Below, piece after piece: positions 7,508 through 14,299 of a DNA stretch of 49,652 nt (the stretch's first letter is position 1; every line of letters begins with the position of its first letter). The notes beneath the pieces are model-generated. The model was not told where the DNA came from, did not search any database, and saw nothing but the letters and a program-made list of their open reading frames with translations. Both the position numbers and the translations under genes were made by a program. This stretch comes from an uncultured Acetatifactor sp. (GTDB lineage: Bacteria > Bacillota > Clostridia > Lachnospirales > Lachnospiraceae), in the NCBI GenBank assembly GCA_910580225.1, contig CAJTXE010000033.1:1-49652 (forward strand), in the 5' to 3' direction.

Positions 7508-7822
7508 TTATTTCCTGCCGCGTAACACCATGATAATAAAACCGATTACCGCAACGCCGACCACAAACAGGAATACTTTTTCAAAGAAGCCGAAAACAGC
7601 GCCTATGATTCCCTTTCTGGGCAACGGCTCATTTGCAAGGTAAGCGTCCACTGTCTCAAGATATTCTGCTGTTGATATTTTCCCCTCCTCATACTGCTTT
7701 TCCACTTTCGCCATTTCCTTTTCCGACACATAATGCCCTCCGCAGGCGCTGAAACAGCAGGCAAAGCACAGCATCATCAGGGCAGTGACTGCAAATCTTT
7801 TTACATATCGCATATTTATCAT
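7508..7822 (-). CDS. Small lipoprotein with C-terminal membrane span
   Basis: 104 residues. It has a lipoprotein signal peptide (basic start, hydrophobic core, lipobox FSAC with the cysteine near residue 27). The middle (KQYEEGKISTAEYLETVDAYL) resembles a SHOCT-like short helical motif, and a second hydrophobic segment (VFLFVVGVAVIGFIIMVL) ends in RGRK. The protein may thus be anchored twice, by lipid outside and by a C-terminal span. AAAGGA lies close to the ATG at 7822; an ATG at 7813 is possible. It follows the repeat protein gene by 17 bp. Function unknown. Confidence 0.7.
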   Translation of the reverse strand: MINMRYVKRFAVTALMMLCFACCFSACGGHYVSEKEMAKVEKQYEEGKISTAEYLETVDAYLANEPLPRKGIIGAVFGFFEKVFLFVVGVAVIGFIIMVLRGRK

Positions 7823-7839
7823 TCATCCTTTCCACTATG

Positions 7840-9294
7840 TTATTTCCCGAACAGTTTTCCTACAGAGCCGAACAATCCTTTCCCGCTCTTTTTCTTTTCC
7901 AGATACTGCACCGCTTCAACGGCCTCTTCCAGGGTGATGCCAACCTTTGGCAGGAATTCCTCCAACATTCTGTACGCTTCCGCCACCTTATCCGGGGAGG
8001 AGCAGTCAAGCTTTTTTACATATTTCAAAGCCCTGTCCCTGCCCGCCTGCTTTCTATCCACTTTTTTGAACAAACCCACAGAACAGAATTTCCTGTCGAA
8101 ATCAGTCAGATATTTTTCTATCTGGTTCAGATACTTCTGCTTCAGTTCGGACTGGAAAGCTTCTTCAAATTCCTTTTTCTTTTCAAGCAGGCCGCTCTCA
8201 TAGTCTAACAGGGAATCCGATGTAGGTTCCGAAATCTGCCTCATGAATTCGCGGATGCCTTCCAGCTCACTGTGGGCCAAATCAGCCCCTTCCCTGGTCT
8301 CACAGACCACCTGGTCTACAGTGCGGTATTTCAAATCAAAGTCCGCCAATACCCTGTCAATATATTTGATGCACATGCGGTTTTCATCTGCTGTAAGGCC
8401 AATCTCTGCACAATAGGAAATCAGTTTTGCTTTTGCTTCTTTGGCATCCTCTTCTGTACTTCCCTGGTTTTCTTTAACAAATTTCAATGCCAAATCATCC
8501 TTGCACTTTTCCAGGTAGTTCAGCGTCTCTTCGTTCTCTCCCCTTTCAAGCCCTACCCTGGGCAGTAGTTCCTCCATCTGCCTATAGGCTTCCGCAATCT
8601 TATCAGGCGCAGACACATCACATTTCTTTATCAGCTTTAAAAGCCGCTCTTTTCCCGCCGCCTTTCTGTCAAGTTTCTTAAACAGTCCTACCGTGCAGAA
8701 CAAATCGTCAAAGTCCTTCAGGTGTTTCTCCATCACCTTGACATATTTTGCTTTCAGTTCGGAAGAGAATTTTATGTCGAACTCCCTTAACTTGTCATTG
8801 ACCTCCCATTCATAGTCCAACAAAGAATCCGATGCAGGCGCTGAGACATGTGCCATGAATTCCTGTATCTGCGGCAGCTCCTCCCGGGCAAAATCGGCGC
8901 TTTCCCTTGTCCCACAGACAATGCCGTCCACTGTCCTGTAGATGCGGTCTAATTCCTCCAGTCTGTCTCTTATTTCCTCAAACAACTCTTCTTTCTCTTC
9001 GCCGTCATACCCCAGGGAAGCGCAGTATGCCTCCATATTCTGGAATCTGCATTCGGCGGCAGTGAAGAGATAGAAAAATGCAGTCAGCTCCTCTCCAACA
9101 TCAGGCAGAACATCATACCGGAGGAACAGGTGGAAAAGATTCTGCTCTATATTGCCCAGACCAATCCTTTCAGCATGGAACTGTATACCTGCATCGTACA
9201 GCGCTGTGGAGATAAGGACGGAGAGGTTCAGGCTCTGGCTGACTATCTGGATTTTGGTGATGATGTCACGGCATACAAGGAAGAGATGATTCAA
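7840..9294 (-). CDS. C-terminal part of a broken repeat protein (two ~190-aa tandem repeats)
   Basis: 484-codon frame, of which only the part below about 9060 looks genuinely coding on this strand. Two homologous units follow each other, each with a YRTVD..V..TRE.ADLA..EL motif, a SDSLLDYE motif, a YL..FD..FC.VGLFKK.DRK.AG segment, and a PDK.AEAYR..EE.LP.VG end (about residues 88-275 and 290-475). The first ~80 residues are the antisense of an inverted segment (9056-9344), and the apparent start at 9294 has no Shine-Dalgarno sequence. The original protein probably continued from the 9297-9932 frame through the re-inverted segment into this one, about 700 residues in all. Likely helical, cytosolic; function unknown. 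Confidence 0.65.
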   Translation of the reverse strand: MNHLFLVCRDIITKIQIVSQSLNLSVLISTALYDAGIQFHAERIGLGNIEQNLFHLFLRYDVLPDVGEELTAFFYLFTAAECRFQNMEAYCASLGYDGEEKEELFEEIRDRLEELDRIYRTVDGIVCGTRESADFAREELPQIQEFMAHVSAPASDSLLDYEWEVNDKLREFDIKFSSELKAKYVKVMEKHLKDFDDLFCTVGLFKKLDRKAAGKERLLKLIKKCDVSAPDKIAEAYRQMEELLPRVGLERGENEETLNYLEKCKDDLALKFVKENQGSTEEDAKEAKAKLISYCAEIGLTADENRMCIKYIDRVLADFDLKYRTVDQVVCETREGADLAHSELEGIREFMRQISEPTSDSLLDYESGLLEKKKEFEEAFQSELKQKYLNQIEKYLTDFDRKFCSVGLFKKVDRKQAGRDRALKYVKKLDCSSPDKVAEAYRMLEEFLPKVGITLEEAVEAVQYLEKKKSGKGLFGSVGKLFGK

Positions 9295-9344
9295 AGCTAT
9301 TTTGAAGAACTGCCAATGAAAACGGAAGAAGAGGCGCTTGCCGC
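9056..9344 (+). other. Inverted coding segment inside the 7840-9932 gene
   Basis: Read on the plus strand, 9061-9350 is an acidic, helical, protein-like frame (SEEIEKCSQLLSNIRQ ... ADYLDFGDDVTAYKEEM ... TEEEALAAKE) without a start of its own. Its end matches, by position and composition, the sequence expected before the minus-strand MEAYCASLGYDGEE unit: repeat 2 has an EEDAKEAKAKLISYC equivalent. A 6-bp inverted repeat (GCGGCA 9056-9061, TGCCGC 9339-9344) flanks it. Re-inverting there joins the downstream side in frame (EEEALAAECRFQNMEAY). The upstream side comes out one base off frame, so an indel or an inexact junction must be assumed. Confidence 0.65.
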
Positions 9345-9932
9345 AAAGGAGGTATCGTCAATATCCTCTTCCGGATGCCGTGCATGATTCACACACACCA
9401 GCAGCCCCATGACCAATCTGAACTCAAAATCCCGGAAAGAATTCCGCAAAGCCGCAAGGCTCCCCAAATTTGATATATAATCTTCCACACTGATTCCCAC
9501 TACGCTCCTAAAAGTCTTTACCTGTGTTTCCGATAATTCCCGGTAGGAACAGCTGTACCTCTGTTCGCCAAGCAAATCATACAGCGCTGCCATGATTGCT
9601 TCGAATCTCCAACACATATTGACAGTCAACCCGTCTATGTTCTTGTCGCTGATGTTATAGGCGCCTATGCTTGCAATATCTTTCTTCATTTCCCGGTAGA
9701 TATCTTCTTTACAGTCCGCAAAGATACTCTGGATTTCAGCCAGGTCTTCTTCATTCTGCGGCTCCGCCGTACACTGTGACAAAAATTTTTCTTTTGCACT
9801 GTCTACAACAGCCTTATATTTCTGCATCAGAAGATTCATTCGGCATTTTTCAACTGACAGGCACACTTCCCCAATGGGAGTGGGAAAGCTGATTCCCTGC
9901 GTTGTGGTTTCAAGTATTTCCTTAATGTTCAT
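9297..9932 (-). CDS. N-terminal part of the broken repeat protein (hypothetical)
   Basis: 211-codon frame starting MNIKEILETTTQGISFP with a GGAGCG sequence before the ATG and a good promoter upstream. Residues 1 to about 190 (to HARHPEEDIDD) look like a helical domain; no family is recognised. The last ~18 residues (FAASASSSVFIGSSSK) are the antisense of the inverted segment and look non-native. It is the first gene of the minus-strand series 9932 to 6220 and is divergent from the XRE regulator, which probably controls it. It could still make a truncated, stable product. Confidence 0.7.
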   Translation of the reverse strand: MNIKEILETTTQGISFPTPIGEVCLSVEKCRMNLLMQKYKAVVDSAKEKFLSQCTAEPQNEEDLAEIQSIFADCKEDIYREMKKDIASIGAYNISDKNIDGLTVNMCWRFEAIMAALYDLLGEQRYSCSYRELSETQVKTFRSVVGISVEDYISNLGSLAALRNSFRDFEFRLVMGLLVCVNHARHPEEDIDDTSFAASASSSVFIGSSSK

Positions 9933-9970
9933 TTTTCGCTCCTTTTGTATGTAAGCATGGGTATATATCT

Positions 9971-10008
9971 ACTCATTTAAATATACTATATATTTCCACT
10001 CATTTCAA
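9971..10008 (-). promoter_or_regulatory. Promoter of the 9932-6220 gene series with repeated operator-like motif
   Basis: Minus strand TTGAAA (10003-10008), 17-bp spacer, TATATT (9980-9985). The octamer AAATGAGT (seen as ACTCATTT) occurs at 9998-10005 and 9971-9978, overlapping the -35 and flanking the -10. With a divergent XRE gene 50 bp away, these repeats are candidate operators for that repressor. Confidence 0.6.
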
Positions 10009-10060
10009 TCCATTTCTACATAAAATAATATAGGAATATATGGACATGGAGGAAATGGCT

Positions 10061-10294
10061 ATGGATGATATTGAATTCGGTACAATAAAGATTCACCTGA
10101 AAGAACTCATGGAAAGTCGAAACATCTCAATCAATAAGCTTTCCTTTCGGGCAGAAATGCAGAGGACACAGCTGAAGAAATATTACAGGAACGAGGTTCA
10201 GCGTCTGGATATCGCCGTCTTGACAAGACTGTGCTATGCTCTGGACTGTGACCTCCACGATTTGATTGAATATATTCCGCCCCATAAACAGTAG
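10061..10294 (+). CDS. XRE/Cro-family DNA-binding regulator
   Basis: 77 residues consisting almost wholly of a Cro/CI-type helix-turn-helix (IHLKELMESRNISINKLSFR ... DIAVLTRLCYALDCDLHDLIEY). The ATG at 10061 is favoured because GGAGG (10048-10052) lies 8 nt upstream; the frame opens at 10040. It is the only plus-strand gene of the element and is transcribed away from the 9932 gene, as phage-type repressors usually are. It ends 13 bp from the convergent DUF1643 gene. Likely controls the element's main operon and perhaps itself. Confidence 0.88.
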   Translation: MDDIEFGTIKIHLKELMESRNISINKLSFRAEMQRTQLKKYYRNEVQRLDIAVLTRLCYALDCDLHDLIEYIPPHKQ

Positions 10295-10307
10295 GAAAAT
10301 ACTGCTG

Positions 10308-11036
10308 TCACTTTTCCGCTGCCTGTTTTCCGGAAGCCGTTCTGCCTGTTGGCATCTTTTCAATCTTTTCCATTTTTTCAGACTTTTCAGCGGACGGCTC
10401 CTTGACATCTTCTCTCTGTATCTTTTTTGCCGCATCCACCACAGCTTTCAGTTCCGCCCTTATCTTTTCAGCCGGATAAGGTTCCAGTTTCCACAGGGCA
10501 TTGGCATAACGTATTCCCATGTACAGCGGGTGCACTCCCACATTCTCCTTATCCAGACCGTCTGCAGTCAACTGATAAAGCATTCCACCTCCATGTATTT
10601 CCTCCCACATTTTCAGGACTTCAAGCTTCGCCCGGTTCACCACCTGGGAAGTCTGATGCGAATTCCCCCATGCGATGATGACCTTGTCAGCCGGACTCTT
10701 AATCTCTCTGAATATGGATTCTTTGATATATTTAAGATTCTCTGTATCCAATGCAAGCCCTCTTGTAGACAACTTGCTCTGTGTCACAGTGGAAAAAAGG
10801 TTCACGATTCCATACTCCTTCAAGCCCAGTTCTTTCATATGGTTCAGCAGATGGACGTTGGTTGAGTCCTCCACATGCAGATTCTCCATGGTTCTGGTGG
10901 GGTACAACAGCACAAAGATGCCTTTCCCTCCTTCCAGGCTTTCCAGGGACTTCCCCAGGAAATAAGTCCTTGTTCCGTCCGGCAAGGCTGTGATACTGGT
11001 CTTTAACAGAATCTCCTTTTCAGCTAATTTCTTCAT
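10308..11036 (-). CDS. DUF1643 family protein
   Basis: 242 residues. The DUF1643 pattern is visible: a KGIFVLLYPTRT strand replacing the usual L-N-P-S, a DSTN...H motif, YGIVNLFS, and VIIAWGNS near residue 125. The C-terminal 40 residues are a K/E-rich low-complexity tail. The start is ATG 11036 with AGGAGA upstream; the frame is open to 11309 into the 267-bp repeat, but that extension has no binding site and is probably not translated. DUF1643 proteins occur often on plasmids, phages and islands; their biochemical function is unknown to me. Last gene before the right att site. Confidence 0.72.
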   Translation of the reverse strand: MKKLAEKEILLKTSITALPDGTRTYFLGKSLESLEGGKGIFVLLYPTRTMENLHVEDSTNVHLLNHMKELGLKEYGIVNLFSTVTQSKLSTRGLALDTENLKYIKESIFREIKSPADKVIIAWGNSHQTSQVVNRAKLEVLKMWEEIHGGGMLYQLTADGLDKENVGVHPLYMGIRYANALWKLEPYPAEKIRAELKAVVDAAKKIQREDVKEPSAEKSEKMEKIEKMPTGRTASGKQAAEK

Positions 11037-11103
11037 TTCGTCTCCTTTCGTGTCTTGTGCAACAGCAGAACCTACGCTCTGGGAAGATTCTACTGCCAGG
11101 AAA

Positions 11104-11143
11104 AAGAACCATGCGGGGCTTTTCATAGCCTGGCATGGTTCTT
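11104..11143. repeat. Strong hairpin at the inner edge of the right-end repeat
   Basis: Perfect 11-bp arms AAGAACCATGC (11104-11114) and GCATGGTTCTT (11133-11143), with a smaller GGGGCT/AGCC pairing inside. It lies in the leader of the DUF1643 gene. The matching right arm of the left copy is cut by the window start, which is why the repeat probably extends left of base 1. Confidence 0.6.
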
Positions 11144-11405
11144 GATTAACGATAGTACCATATTCAATTTTCTCTTCCATTTGTTCCGCCTGTCGCCGAA
11201 GCGGTGGAGTAGCAGTGGAGTACAGTGGGAGCAGATTCAGGATAAAAAAGGGGCGTACAGCCGCCGCAAAGATGCCCTTTCCCTCATCTTCCAGGTATCT
11301 ATTCGACAAAAAGACAGATTAGAATGTACAGAATAAACATACAATAGAAAACACGCTTTGCGAGTTTTCTATTGTCATAAATAATGAGCCAGAAACACTG
11401 GCTCA
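11139..11405. repeat. 267-bp direct repeat, right copy (inside element end)
   Basis: Identical to 1-267. It contains the inverted repeat at 11341-11375 (ACAATAGAAAAC arms) and ends at the TGAGCCAG/CTGGCTCA inverted repeat (11385-11405), 26 bp before the att core. A run of AGTGGAG-like repeats lies at about 11204-11229. It probably represents the conserved right end of this element family. Confidence 0.9.
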
Positions 11406-11431
11406 TTAGCTGTTTTATATAACATTTCGAC

Positions 11432-11454
11432 AATCGGGGTGACAGGATTCGAAC
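11432..11454. other. Attachment site, right (in tRNA-Pro)
   Basis: Twenty-three bases identical to 397-419, here forming the 3' end of an intact tRNA-Pro. Because the integrated end restores the tRNA, the host loses no tRNA function. Confidence 0.85.
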
Positions 11455-11508
11455 CTGCGACTTCCTGGTCCCAAACCAGGCGCTCTAGCCAAGCTGAGCC
11501 ACACCCCG
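11434..11508 (-). tRNA. tRNA-Pro (anticodon TGG)
   Basis: Complete cloverleaf on the minus strand: 7-bp acceptor stem CGGGGTG/CACCCCG with discriminator A, D-arm, anticodon stem CCTGG/CCAGG with loop TTTGGGA (anticodon TGG), and T-arm with GTTCGAATC. No CCA is encoded. It is the integration target of the element to its left. Confidence 0.97.
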
Positions 11509-11668
11509 AAAAACTACCACGATATCCTCTTAAATACCTGTTTAGTATACCGCATCCATCCTTAACTGTCAATACCTTATATTTTGAGTTTCCACTTCGG
11601 ACACATCCTCTTTCTGTGTCCGATGCTCTTATCAAAAGATAAAACAGATACTAAAAATAATTTTCTTC

Positions 11669-12142
11669 CTATATATATACAATATCAAACCGTACATCAC
11701 CATCGGCTTCTTCCATAACTATATACGATGGCCTACGGCCCTCTTGTCTTGGATAGGAGAGACTGCCCGGATTCACTGCTATTACACTGCCTTTCCTGTC
11801 CACTACCGGTTTATGGGTATGCCCGTATATCACAACGTCCATCCCTCTGGCCGCTGCTTCCCGTTTGATTACCTCATTTCCCATGGACACATAGTATGTA
11901 TGACCATGTGTCACCCAAACCTTATATGAGCCAATCTTTAGTTCCAGCTCTCTTGGCAGGTAGGAAAAGAAATCATTGTTCCCCAAAACAATCTGCACAG
12001 GGCAGTCCGTTGCCCGCGTCAGGACATACTCACTCCCTTCCGCATCTCCGCAGTGTATCACCAGCTCAGGCTTCACCAGCGGAAGCAGCTTGAAATAATT
12101 ATCATTTTTTCTGTGTGTATCACTGACAATTAATACTTTCAT
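11669..12142 (-). CDS. YfcE/MJ0936-family metallophosphoesterase
   Basis: 157 residues of the small calcineurin-like phosphodiesterase family. Metal-binding motifs are in place: SDTH near residue 7, HCGDAEG near 31, LGNND near 53, THGH near 79 and YGHTHKPV near 105. These enzymes hydrolyse phosphodiester bonds in a divalent-metal-dependent way; the cellular substrate is not clear. The gene starts 4 bp inside the end of rdgB, an arrangement common in Firmicutes, so the two are cotranscribed. Confidence 0.93.
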   Translation of the reverse strand: MKVLIVSDTHRKNDNYFKLLPLVKPELVIHCGDAEGSEYVLTRATDCPVQIVLGNNDFFSYLPRELELKIGSYKVWVTHGHTYYVSMGNEVIKREAAARGMDVVIYGHTHKPVVDRKGSVIAVNPGSLSYPRQEGRRPSYIVMEEADGDVRFDIVYI

Positions 12143-12729
12143 AGCTTTTCCAACTCCGCTTTCATAAGCCGGAGCGCCTTTCCTCTATGGCTGATCAGAT
12201 TTTTCTCCTCCTCTGTGAGCTCCGCTGTCGTCTTTCCCAATTCTGGCACATAGAAGATGGGATCATATCCAAAACCGTTCAATCCCTTCTCTTCATAGCC
12301 AATCCTGCCCTCGATAGTGGCTCTGACAGTCTTCTCGATGCCATTCGGCAGTATTGCCGCAATGGCGCACACAAATCTGGCGGTGCGTTTCTCCTCCGGC
12401 ACGCCCTCCAGACGGCTGATCAAATTGGCATTTTTCACCCGATATGAGGTATCTTCCCCCATATATCTGGCGGAATATACTCCTGGTTCCCGATCAAGAA
12501 AGTCAATCTCCAGACCGGAATCGTCTGCCATGATGATTCCATCCATCTGCGCTGCAACTGCTCTTGCCTTGATCAGGGCATTCTCCTCATAGGTAACCCC
12601 ATCTTCCGCCGCATCGATTCGAACACCTGCTTCTTTCATAGAGAGAATCTCCCCGCAGGATTCGGCAAGAATTGCCCGTACTTCCCGCATTTTACCCTCA
12701 TTGCCTGTGGCAAATATCACTCGTTCCAT
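12139..12729 (-). CDS. rdgB: XTP/dITP diphosphatase (HAM1/RdgB)
   Basis: 196 residues, normal family length. It removes non-canonical purine nucleoside triphosphates (ITP, dITP, XTP) by cleaving to the monophosphate and pyrophosphate, protecting DNA and RNA. Diagnostic motifs are FATGNEGKMREV at the N-terminus, YEENALIKARA and ADDSGLEIDFL, then GYDPIFYVPE and SHRGKAL near the end. It overlaps the upstream methyltransferase by 13 bp and the downstream phosphodiesterase by 4 bp, forming a tight three-gene operon. Confidence 0.97.
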   Translation of the reverse strand: MERVIFATGNEGKMREVRAILAESCGEILSMKEAGVRIDAAEDGVTYEENALIKARAVAAQMDGIIMADDSGLEIDFLDREPGVYSARYMGEDTSYRVKNANLISRLEGVPEEKRTARFVCAIAAILPNGIEKTVRATIEGRIGYEEKGLNGFGYDPIFYVPELGKTTAELTEEEKNLISHRGKALRLMKAELEKL

Positions 12730-13931
12730 TTTATCTTCCCTTCTGCCTGGTCCACTTTTTCCGGCTTATCTCTTTCAGTTTGTTCGTTTCGGCGGCCGGA
12801 TGGCCTGGGCCCCATATACTGATAAAAATAAGCTTTCATCATGCCATTATAGATCTTACGGTTTTTATCCGCTTTTCGTCCAATCGCCTGTTCTGCATCC
12901 TTGTAGGCAGATATCAAATACATGCTCCAGGAATCCAGTCCGCGAAAACGTTCCCCTATCATCCGGTACAGCGCCGGCATCTGCTCCTTATCATGAAGGC
13001 GCTCGCCATAAGGCGGATTTGTGATAAGGAAACCATATTTCTTCGGATGGCTCAATTGGGCAAGTTCCCGCCTCTGAAAGTGAATCAGAGTGTCCACTCC
13101 TGCCAATTTGGCGTTTTCCCGCGCAATACTTACCATGTGATCGTCAATATCATATCCCTGAATATCGGTTTTCACAGTCAAATCCACCATTTCGGCCGCT
13201 TCCTGCCGGATCTCCGCCCACAGTTCCTCCGCTATCACATGGTTCCAACGCTGTGCCGTAAATGCACGCTTCATCCCTGGTGCCATATTCGCTGCCATCA
13301 TGGCTGCCTCAATGGGAAATGTACCGCTGCCGCAGAACGGGTCCACCAAGATTCGGTCTCTGTTCCAGGGAGTCAGCATGATCAGCGCAGCTGCCAAATT
13401 TTCCGCTATAGGCGCCTGGGCCACCAGCCTGCGATACCCTCTCTTATGCAGGGATTCCCCTGTGGTATCCAACCCTACTGTTACCTGATCCTTCATCAGA
13501 AAAACCCGTACCGGAAAATCCGCACCGTCCTCGGCAAACCAATTGACATGATAAACGCTCTTCAAACGCTCTACCATGGATTTCTTCATAATTGATTGGA
13601 TATCTGATGGGCTGAAAAGCCTGGATTTGATGCTGGCAGCCTTTGCCACCCAGAATTTTCCGTCTATCGGTATGTAATCTTCCCATGGAATTGCCCTGGT
13701 TCCCTGAAACAGTTCCTCGAAACTCTCTGCATGAAAACTTCCCGTCTTAATCAGAATCCGTTCTGCCGTCCTGAGAAAGATATTGGCTCTGCATACGGCC
13801 TCCTCATCACCGGCAAATGTAACCCTTCCGTCCGCTACCTCTGTAATGTCATAACCCAGTCTGTCAATTTCACGCTTTAGTACAGCCTCCAGCCCAAAAT
13901 GGCAGGGAGCTATCAACTCAAATCTTCTCAT
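12717..13931 (-). CDS. THUMP-domain class I SAM-dependent RNA methyltransferase (RlmL/YpsC-like)
   Basis: 404 residues. An N-terminal THUMP-type RNA-binding part (about residues 40-155) precedes a UPF0020 Rossmann methyltransferase with VDPFCGSGTFPIEAA near 195 and the N6-methyltransferase signature TNPPYGERL near 300. The family methylates N2 of guanine in 23S rRNA (RlmL) or related RNA; the exact target here is not determined. The C-terminal 25 residues are charged and low-complexity. GAGGAAAGG precedes the ATG. First gene of the rdgB operon. Confidence 0.92.
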   Translation of the reverse strand: MRRFELIAPCHFGLEAVLKREIDRLGYDITEVADGRVTFAGDEEAVCRANIFLRTAERILIKTGSFHAESFEELFQGTRAIPWEDYIPIDGKFWVAKAASIKSRLFSPSDIQSIMKKSMVERLKSVYHVNWFAEDGADFPVRVFLMKDQVTVGLDTTGESLHKRGYRRLVAQAPIAENLAAALIMLTPWNRDRILVDPFCGSGTFPIEAAMMAANMAPGMKRAFTAQRWNHVIAEELWAEIRQEAAEMVDLTVKTDIQGYDIDDHMVSIARENAKLAGVDTLIHFQRRELAQLSHPKKYGFLITNPPYGERLHDKEQMPALYRMIGERFRGLDSWSMYLISAYKDAEQAIGRKADKNRKIYNGMMKAYFYQYMGPRPSGRRNEQTERDKPEKVDQAEGKIKWNE

Positions 13932-13970
13932 TCCCTTTCCTCATATCTCTTCTAAAAATTATCTATGTAA

Positions 13971-13998
13971 ATAGGGGCACCATTGCAGTGTCCCTATT
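13971..13998 (-). terminator. Probable terminator of the N/Q-repeat gene
   Basis: Imperfect hairpin AATAGGGACAC/GTGCCCCTATT with a 6-8 nt loop, just after the stop at 14011, followed on the minus strand by an AT-rich stretch with TTTTT about 15 nt later. Confidence 0.45.
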
Positions 13999-14010
13999 GC
14001 CAGAAGAATC

Positions 14011-14175
14011 TTAGTAGTTGTTGTTCTGATTGTTCTGGTTCTTGCTCTGGTTGTTGTTCTGGTTCTTGCTCTGGTTGTTGTTCTGATTCTTGTTCTGGTT
14101 GTTATTCTGGTTCTGGCTGTTCTTGCAGTTCTCAGATTCATTTGTGCTGTTGTTGTACTTATTGTTGTTATCCAT
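14011..14175 (-). CDS. 54-aa asparagine/glutamine-rich repeat protein
   Basis: A 54-codon frame starting MDNNNKYNNSTNES with GAGGAAAG before the ATG. From residue 19 to the end it is built of N, Q, K and S only, with NQNNNQSK units; the DNA carries a 24-bp tandem repeat (about 14034-14110). One cysteine lies at residue 17. The opposite frame reads as a Cys/Ser-rich protein and is taken as a shadow. Similar short N/Q-rich proteins occur in spore-forming Clostridia, where nitrogen-storage or spore roles have been suggested for Gln/Asn-rich SASPs; I cannot assign it. Confidence 0.55.
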   Translation of the reverse strand: MDNNNKYNNSTNESENCKNSQNQNNNQNKNQNNNQSKNQNNNQSKNQNNQNNNY

Positions 14176-14275
14176 TTCTTTCCTCACATCCTGCCGCCCA
14201 GGCGGCTTTCCAGTTCTTTGTTATCAGTTACGACACTAGTATGGGATGTTTGGGGAAAAAATATGCGGAATTTTT

Positions 14276-14299
14276 ATAGTACTTTGGTACTATTTTTAT
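14276..14299 (-). terminator. Bidirectional-type terminator after the DUF1700 gene
   Basis: Stem ATAGTAC/GTACTAT with a 4-nt loop, flanked by A and T runs on both sides; it begins at the stop codon of the DUF1700 gene. Confidence 0.6.

Larger units (their letters stand above)
420..11454. mobile_element. 11.0-kb integrative element in tRNA-Pro(TGG)
   Basis: Bounded by 23-bp direct repeats derived from the tRNA-Pro 3' end. A tyrosine integrase and a small HTH protein sit towards the left end, followed by an AAA+/helicase-like ATPase, many small proteins, an XRE regulator and a DUF1643 protein. No relaxase, type IV secretion, capsid, portal or terminase gene is recognisable. It is therefore not a self-transmissible ICE or a complete prophage; it could be an IME, a phage satellite or a decaying island. 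Two lesions are visible: a frameshift in the integrase and an inversion within the 7840-9932 gene. Confidence 0.8.

Noticed and set aside
11037..11309. N-terminal extension of the DUF1643 frame into the 267-bp repeat
   Set aside because: The extension starts with TTG without a Shine-Dalgarno sequence, while ATG 11036 has AGGAGA; the family pattern begins after it.
12672..13595. 307-codon plus-strand frame
   Set aside because: Antisense of the RlmL-like gene and rdgB; no start site.
13983..14279. Plus-strand Cys/Ser-rich 98-codon frame
   Set aside because: It is the complement of the N/Q-rich repeat, which has a proper start and binding site; the Cys richness is a reflection of the repeat.
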